A stretch of 64,000 nucleotides of DNA, from NCBI GenBank assembly GCA_037176725.1, contig JAZBRS010000050.1, forward strand, positions 10,434,001 to 10,498,000. Direction: 5' to 3'. Shown piece after piece: positions 59,196-64,000 of the stretch. Origin of the DNA: Posidonia oceanica. Taxonomy: Eukaryota; Streptophyta; Magnoliopsida; Alismatales; Posidoniaceae. The notes below the pieces were generated by a model. It did not search any database. It had not been told where the DNA came from and was given only the letters and a program-made list of their open reading frames with translations. The position numbers were made by a program, and so were the translations under genes. Position 1 is the first letter of the stretch. Every line of letters starts with the position of its first letter.

Positions 59196-60578
59196 CCTTT
59201 GGGCTCGTAGTGGTGTGTGGCTGTCTAAGCATGAGCCGGTCCAGACCAGACAGGGAGTTTATTGAAGATCTCGAGCTCAGACTAGCGCCTTCACACCTTT
59301 CAAAAAGGGCACGGTTGGTTAATTGTGTAAGGGACTTCCCTCCAAATTTCATTACCATCAATGACAACGACGATGATGTAGAGATCTTTTTTGGCCGTCC
59401 TCCTAGAGAGGTCTACACAGGAGTACTTCCAGACTTATGTATTTTATATCTTCTATTCGTTTTTTCTCTGTATGCTTATACTTTCTGTTTTGTTTTATGC
59501 AGCCAATAAGATTTTTTCCTCATCCCGATTCATGGGTACCTGTAATCACAGAAGAAGATCTGGAGCTCCGGCTCGGGCCAAGAGGTGACAATCGACAAAC
59601 TACATCTTAATAGTGACATCTCACTATAATTTATGGTTATACTTGTCACTGATTCTCTGTGAAATTTCTTTTAATATGCATACTATGTCCGCCTCAAAAC
59701 AATGTCCAGCTCTCACAATGTCACAGTAGTATACAAATAATAGTCGTCTATGTCTTGAGGGTATCTCTGATATCTTTCATTCTGGAGCATTGGCCCTACA
59801 GTTGTTTTTCTACTGATATGACAAATATCTCTTTATGACCCATCTAAAATCAACATATTTGACACTTATGTATTGTTCAAGACGATACCATGAGTCAGTT
59901 GTCATATTTACTACTTTTCCACAGTGATGGAAATGGACCCCCTTTTTTGTGGACTTCGTGTTAGAGCTTAAAATGTAATTTTTACTTGTTACATTGAGAA
60001 GTTGCACACCTATAAAAAAAAAAGGGTGTGTGCACTTGTGTGCATGCTCACACACTCCACATATTTGTGGGCACAGAGAGGCACACATACATATTGTATC
60101 GAAGATGTGTAAGCCTTTCTCACTGCTTGCACCCTAGTACAATGATAAATTTGGTGATATAATTATATGTTCCCGTTTTTATCAACATTTCAGCGGATTT
60201 CTTGTCCGTTGTATCTTCTTCTTTTGCATCAATGTTTTTTTTTTGAATCACTTCCATACATATTGTATCAAACATGTGTAAGCCTTTCTCGTTGCTTGTT
60301 CCCTAGTGCAAAGGGAAATTTGTTGATACAATTATCTGTTTCAGTTTTTATCAATCTTATCCAGAGGATTTCTTATCCGTTGTATGTTCTTCCATTGTGT
60401 CAATGTTTTATTTGAATCACTTCTAACAGTGGTTCTATTTCTGAATAACTTATACTTCTTATTGCTTACATATGTTATTTCTCTGGCAGCTCCTTTAAGA
60501 TACTCCAGGCATTCAAGTGGTGGTATTGATGTATCTGAAGATTGTTTAAGAGGTTCACATTATCAGAAATATGGCAAG
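59196..60578 (+). CDS. Host gene, 3 coding exons seen, protein with two LxLxL motifs (3' end missing)
   Basis: Exon 59196-59410 has the ATG at 59231 and starts MSRSRPDREFIEDLELRLAP; an alternative donor is at 59422. Exon 59503-59584 follows TTTTATGCAG and encodes PIRFFPHPDSWVPV and ITEEDLELRLGP. Exon 60490-60578 follows TCTCTGGCAG and encodes PLRYSRHSSGGIDVSEDC and onward to KYGK before GTATTA. Phases agree (0, then 1, then 0), with about 117 residues so far. Visible features are an Arg-rich start, an acidic patch (INDNDDDVEIFFG) and the string DLELRL twice, once in each of two exons. LELRL fits the LxLxL form of the EAR repression motif, so binding of TOPLESS-type corepressors is possible but unproven. 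No stop is reached; further exons may lie beyond the Copia element and outside the window. The family was not recognised. Confidence 0.55.
60089..60425 (+). repeat. 169-bp tandem duplication in intron
   Basis: ACATATTGTATC at 60089 recurs at 60258. Both copies continue through TGTAAGCCTTTCTC and GGATTTCTT.TCCGTTGTAT to a T-run and GAATCACTTC, with about 15% differences by eye. Confidence 0.8.
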
Positions 60579-61191
60579 GTATTATACACTGTTCCCTATA
60601 TCAAATTGTTGTAGTAGTAATACAACCTTTGTTCTATAAATTTACAAGGGAAAGAAATCGACACCATAGTGTCAGAACAGATAACAAATAGAAATACATA
60701 TATAGATACTACTGAAATTAAGAGTCAGTATAAAACAACTTGAACTAATATTTTGGAATGGGAACTCCAATTTATTCGTAAAGGTTTGTTAACATCAGAG
60801 ATATTTGTATTGACCTTTACTAATATGTTTTTTTTGCTTAAGTAGTTTTCTGCATTTGCCAACAGTAGTAGAAGTGTTTTTGCCTTTTCATCGAAACATC
60901 AATTTTTTAGATATGTAACACACTCAGCAGTGCCAACTACTTGTCTTCTATTCGTTTCTAAATATGATAGAAACTTTCACTTACTTCTCAAGAAAAGAAG
61001 ATAGAAGCTTTCATTTTCTACAAAGTCAAACAAATCTTTTGGATTGGCTAAATGGATCTTTTGTCATTGATCTGTTATATAATAAGAGTTAAATTCAGCT
61101 TTAGGACAGTGAATATGAGATAAATAGAAATCACCTTAGGATGATTTCAGTTAACCATAGTTAATATTCATTCGAAAGATTAAAAGAAAAT
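60579..61191 (+). other. Intron of host gene up to Copia insertion
   Basis: AT-rich, with no exon-like stretch bounded by good splice sites found. Confidence 0.5.
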
Positions 61192-61355
61192 TGTTAGAGG
61201 AAAAGAAAAATAGAGAGAGATGTGTTATTGCTAGCATCTAGGTTACACATATGTAGAGGTTAGGATATCTATATAACGTAAATGGATATCCACATAACCA
61301 CAGATTACTAACTCATCTAATAAGAACTAATGACTAGTAACTAATAACTTTAACA
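61192..61355 (-). repeat. 3' LTR of Copia element (164 bp)
   Basis: On the - strand it opens TGTTAAAGTTATTAG and ends TCCTCTAACA, so the tips TGTTA/TAACA are inverted. It starts immediately after the polypurine tract. The inner end is a best guess, because the 5' LTR is outside the window. Confidence 0.7.
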
Positions 61356-61367
61356 CTCCCTTTCAAA
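61356..61367 (-). promoter_or_regulatory. Polypurine tract of Copia element
   Basis: On the - strand TTTGAAAGGGAG abuts the LTR start TGTTAAAG and overlaps the pol stop codon region, as is usual in compact Copia elements. Confidence 0.75.
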
Positions 61368-61379
61368 CTGGAGCATACA

Positions 61380-64000
61380 AATCTACCATGCCTAACTTAT
61401 TACAAACAGATTTATACTGAGTCATAGACACAGTCTTCGTGAACACGTCTGCAAGCTAAGTAGAAGTAGTAAAGGGAGTAGTGATCAGCCCATCCAATAT
61501 TGTATTTCTGATAAAATGACAATCCACTTCAATGCATTTTGTTCTTTCATGGAACACAGGATTATTGACAATATAGATAGCTGTCTGGTTGTCACAGAAC
61601 ATAGACATAGCCTCCTTTAGAGGAAAACCAATCTCAGTAAGAAATGACTTTATCTACATCATCTCGCATACTGTCTGGGCCATAGCTCTATACTCTGCTT
61701 CAACGCTGGACCGAGAGACAACATTTTACTTTTTTCTTCCCTAGGTAATCAAGTTGCCTCCTACAAAAGTATAGTATCCAGAAGTAGATTTTCTGTCTCC
61801 TCGATCTCCCACATATCCAGAGTCTGAATTACTAGTAATATCGAGATGACCATAACAACTATAGCAAAGACCTCTACCAGGAGGACTCTTCAAGTAGGAC
61901 AGAATTTGTAAAGCCGCCTTCCAATGTATCTCCCTTAGTTGATGCATGAACTGACTAATCAACCCAACTGCAAATGTAATATCTGGACGAGTCACAATAA
62001 GGTAAATTAACTTTTCAACAAGTCGCCTGTACCGTCCTGCATCCTCAAGGATGTCAGAAGATGTATCCCATAAGTCTAAGCTGGAGTCAACTAGAGAATT
62101 AGCAGGTTTACAGCCAAGCATGCCTGCTTCCTTTAGTAAATCAAGCATATATTTTCTTTGAGACGGAACTACTCCATCCTTGGCATGAGCAATCTCAATT
62201 CCCAAGAAGTATCTAGGTCTTCCTAAGTCTTTTGTCACAAAATGTTTCTTGAGAAATTTTCTACTCATCAATGTCTACCATGTCACTGCCAGTAACTAGA
62301 ATATCGTCCACATAAATAGCTAGGATAACACAGCCAGCAGGTCTCTATCTCACAAACACTGGACGATCAGAATTGTACCTGTGGAAGTCAAACTGTATTG
62401 CCATCTTACTGAACTTGTTGAACCAAACATGGGGACTTTGCTTGAGGCCATAGATTGCCTTCTTCAACTTGCATACTCGCTTCTCCCCCTGAGCAACATA
62501 CCCTGGAGGTTGCTCCATATATACTTCCTCAAGCAGATCACCATAGAGAAATGTATTTTTGACATTAAGCTGATACATAGGCCAGTTCTGATTTACTGCA
62601 ATAGAGAACATGATTCTAATAGAGTAAAGGCGGGTAACTGGTGAAAAAGTCTCAAAATAGTCAACCTCATAGGTCTGAGTGAAGTCTCGTGCGACCAACT
62701 AAGCTTTATATCGATCAATTGTGCCATTGGTTTTGTACTGTACAGTGAACACCCAACGACAACTCACAATCTCTGCATCAGCTAGCGAAGTAACAAGATC
62801 CCATGTCTTACGAGACTGTAGGGTTAACATCTCCTCATCTATAGTAGCTCTTCATTCAGGAATCTGTGATGCCTCATGATAAGTTCTGTGCATAGAAACA
62901 GATGACAAACAAAGCAAAAGCCCGATACATAGGATGAAGGTTATCATAGGTAACATAGAGAAAGTAGATGTGCAGTAGAACAGATACCTTTTTGAAAGGC
63001 AATAGGGATATCAAGCGCAGAAGACGTGGTGGAAGTAGGAGAGGAAGCAAGAGGGAGTGGACCTGCATCAGAGGAGAGCGGATGATCGGTATCTTGAGAT
63101 GATGGTTGTACATGCTGTCGTGGTCGTCTAACATAGACTTGAATGGGTTTGGCAGTTGGAGTTTCAGTGTTACTAAGTGGAACTGGATCTACAACATGCC
63201 CAGTTAGAAGAAGAGGAACCAAGGAGTCACTCCCAGAGGAAGAAAAAGGAATAGTCTCAAAGAAGGTGACGTCTGCAAAAATATAATATTTTTGATGTAT
63301 CAGATCATAACAACGATAATCTTTTTGAGTGCGAGAGTAACCAACAAACATACAACGAATAGATCGAGGTGAGAGTTTGTCCAGATTAGAACGCGTATCT
63401 TGGACAAAGCACACACAACCAAAAACCTTGGGAGAAAGAGAGAAAAGGGACTTTTGTGGAAAAAAAAGACAGTGAGGTATGTACTCATGGACTGACGAAG
63501 GCATTCTGTTAATAAGATGACATGCAATAAAAACTGCATCTGCCCATAATTGTTGAGGTACCTTCATCTGTGCCATAAGTGTTCTAATAACATCCAACAG
63601 TTGACGATGTTTGCGTTTAGCGACGCCATTCTGTTGAGATGTCCTAGGACCAGAAGTTTGATGAATAATTCTCTGAGATTGACAGAAAAGAGACACATCA
63701 CGTTGAACATATTCAATAGCATTATCAGTACGAAACACCCGCAATGGCTCACAAAATTGAGTTTTTATTTCATTAACAAAAATTTTGATAACATCAACAA
63801 CATGAGTTCTATCCTTTAATAGATAGACTTAAGTCAACCTCGAGAAATCATCAATAAAGACAATAAAATACCGAAAGCCCTGAACATACTTAATACGACA
63901 AGAACCCTACACATCAGAATGAACTAACTCCATGGAAACACGACTCTGTTTCTCCTGACATGGAGGATAAGAAGATCGTCGATGTTTCCCAAGTTGCAGG
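61380..64000 (-). pseudogene. Copia pol: integrase, reverse transcriptase, RNase H (decayed)
   Basis: Right to left: integrase from the window edge (LVHSDV, stop, then FRYFIVFIDDFSRL, FRTDNA, QQNGVAKRKHR, LFGC-like VFGCVCFV, FVGYS). Next, reverse transcriptase (TWDLVTSLADAEIVSCRWVF; RYKA followed by a stop and LVARDFTQTYEVDYFETFSP; QLNVKNTFLYGDLLEEVYME; KKAIYGLKQSPHVWF; the YVDD-type part is interrupted near 62275-62345). Then VTKDLGRPRYFLGIEIA, and RNase H (RKSTSGYYTFVGGNLIT, then SRSSVEAEYRAMA and the DNQTAI motif), ending MVDLYAPV and a stop. At least five in-frame stops and a frameshift near 62280 make it non-functional. Retained motifs show that it was once autonomous. Confidence 0.9.

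Larger units (their letters stand above)
61192..64000 (-). mobile_element. Copia element with short LTR, 3' end only (Ale-like)
   Basis: Runs off the right edge. In the sense of the element: integrase, reverse transcriptase, RNase H, polypurine tract and 3' LTR. The very short LTR and the pol ending in MVDLYAP followed at once by the polypurine tract are typical of the Ale lineage; the lineage is my inference. Possible left target duplication AAAAT at 61187-61191. It interrupts an intron or the 3' part of the host gene. Confidence 0.85.

Overview
This is a nuclear window from a flowering plant, most likely a eudicot. It is AT-rich, has few genes and is packed with nested transposable elements. 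I see no rRNA, tRNA, CRISPR or bacterial-type operon. The only gene that looks like an ordinary host gene is split by introns and lies near the right end (about 56.9-60.6 kb, + strand). LAYOUT: 1-1279, non-coding. 1280-5640 and 36470-39395, two diverged arms of a large inverted repeat; the left arm carries a 1.4 kb solo LTR of Copia type (2711-4125, target duplication CATTC) that the right arm lacks. 5641-7111 and 33282-34140, one older LTR-like sequence split by the central element. 7112-33276, a full-length 26.2 kb Ty3/Gypsy retrotransposon of the Tat/Ogre type on the - strand, with LTRs of 5.66 and 5.48 kb and a 5-bp target duplication CCATA. 36282-37215, a probable Copia 3' end. 39611-40509, a small hAT-like element with an 8-bp target duplication. 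40801-41913, a foldback Mutator-like miniature element with a 9-bp duplication. 44764-56105, a PIF/Harbinger DNA transposon with TTA target duplication, a broken DDE transposase, a broken Myb-like partner gene, two solo LTRs of one family inserted into it, and a spliced zinc-finger gene fragment. 61192-64000, the 3' end of a decayed short-LTR Copia element on the - strand. HOW THE CENTRAL ELEMENT READS (right to left): 5' LTR, primer binding site matching the 3' end of tRNA-Arg, leader, gag, aspartic protease with a G-patch-like tail, an in-frame TGA, a long low-complexity linker, reverse transcriptase, RNase H, a second (archaeal-type) RNase H, integrase, then a 400-residue ORF that resembles the plant mobile domain/DUF7745 family, a large tandem-repeat field, polypurine tract and 3' LTR. 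Its two LTRs differ by roughly 1% in the stretches I compared by eye, so the insertion is young. The polyprotein nevertheless carries at least three frameshifts and two in-frame stops, which suggests a copy that was moved in trans or broke very recently. The most unusual points are the mobile-domain ORF placed downstream of pol, the all-frames-open 90-bp LTR minisatellite, and the very clean nesting history, in which paralogous empty sites inside the window prove several insertion boundaries. All coordinates and translations were worked out by hand; no database search was possible.
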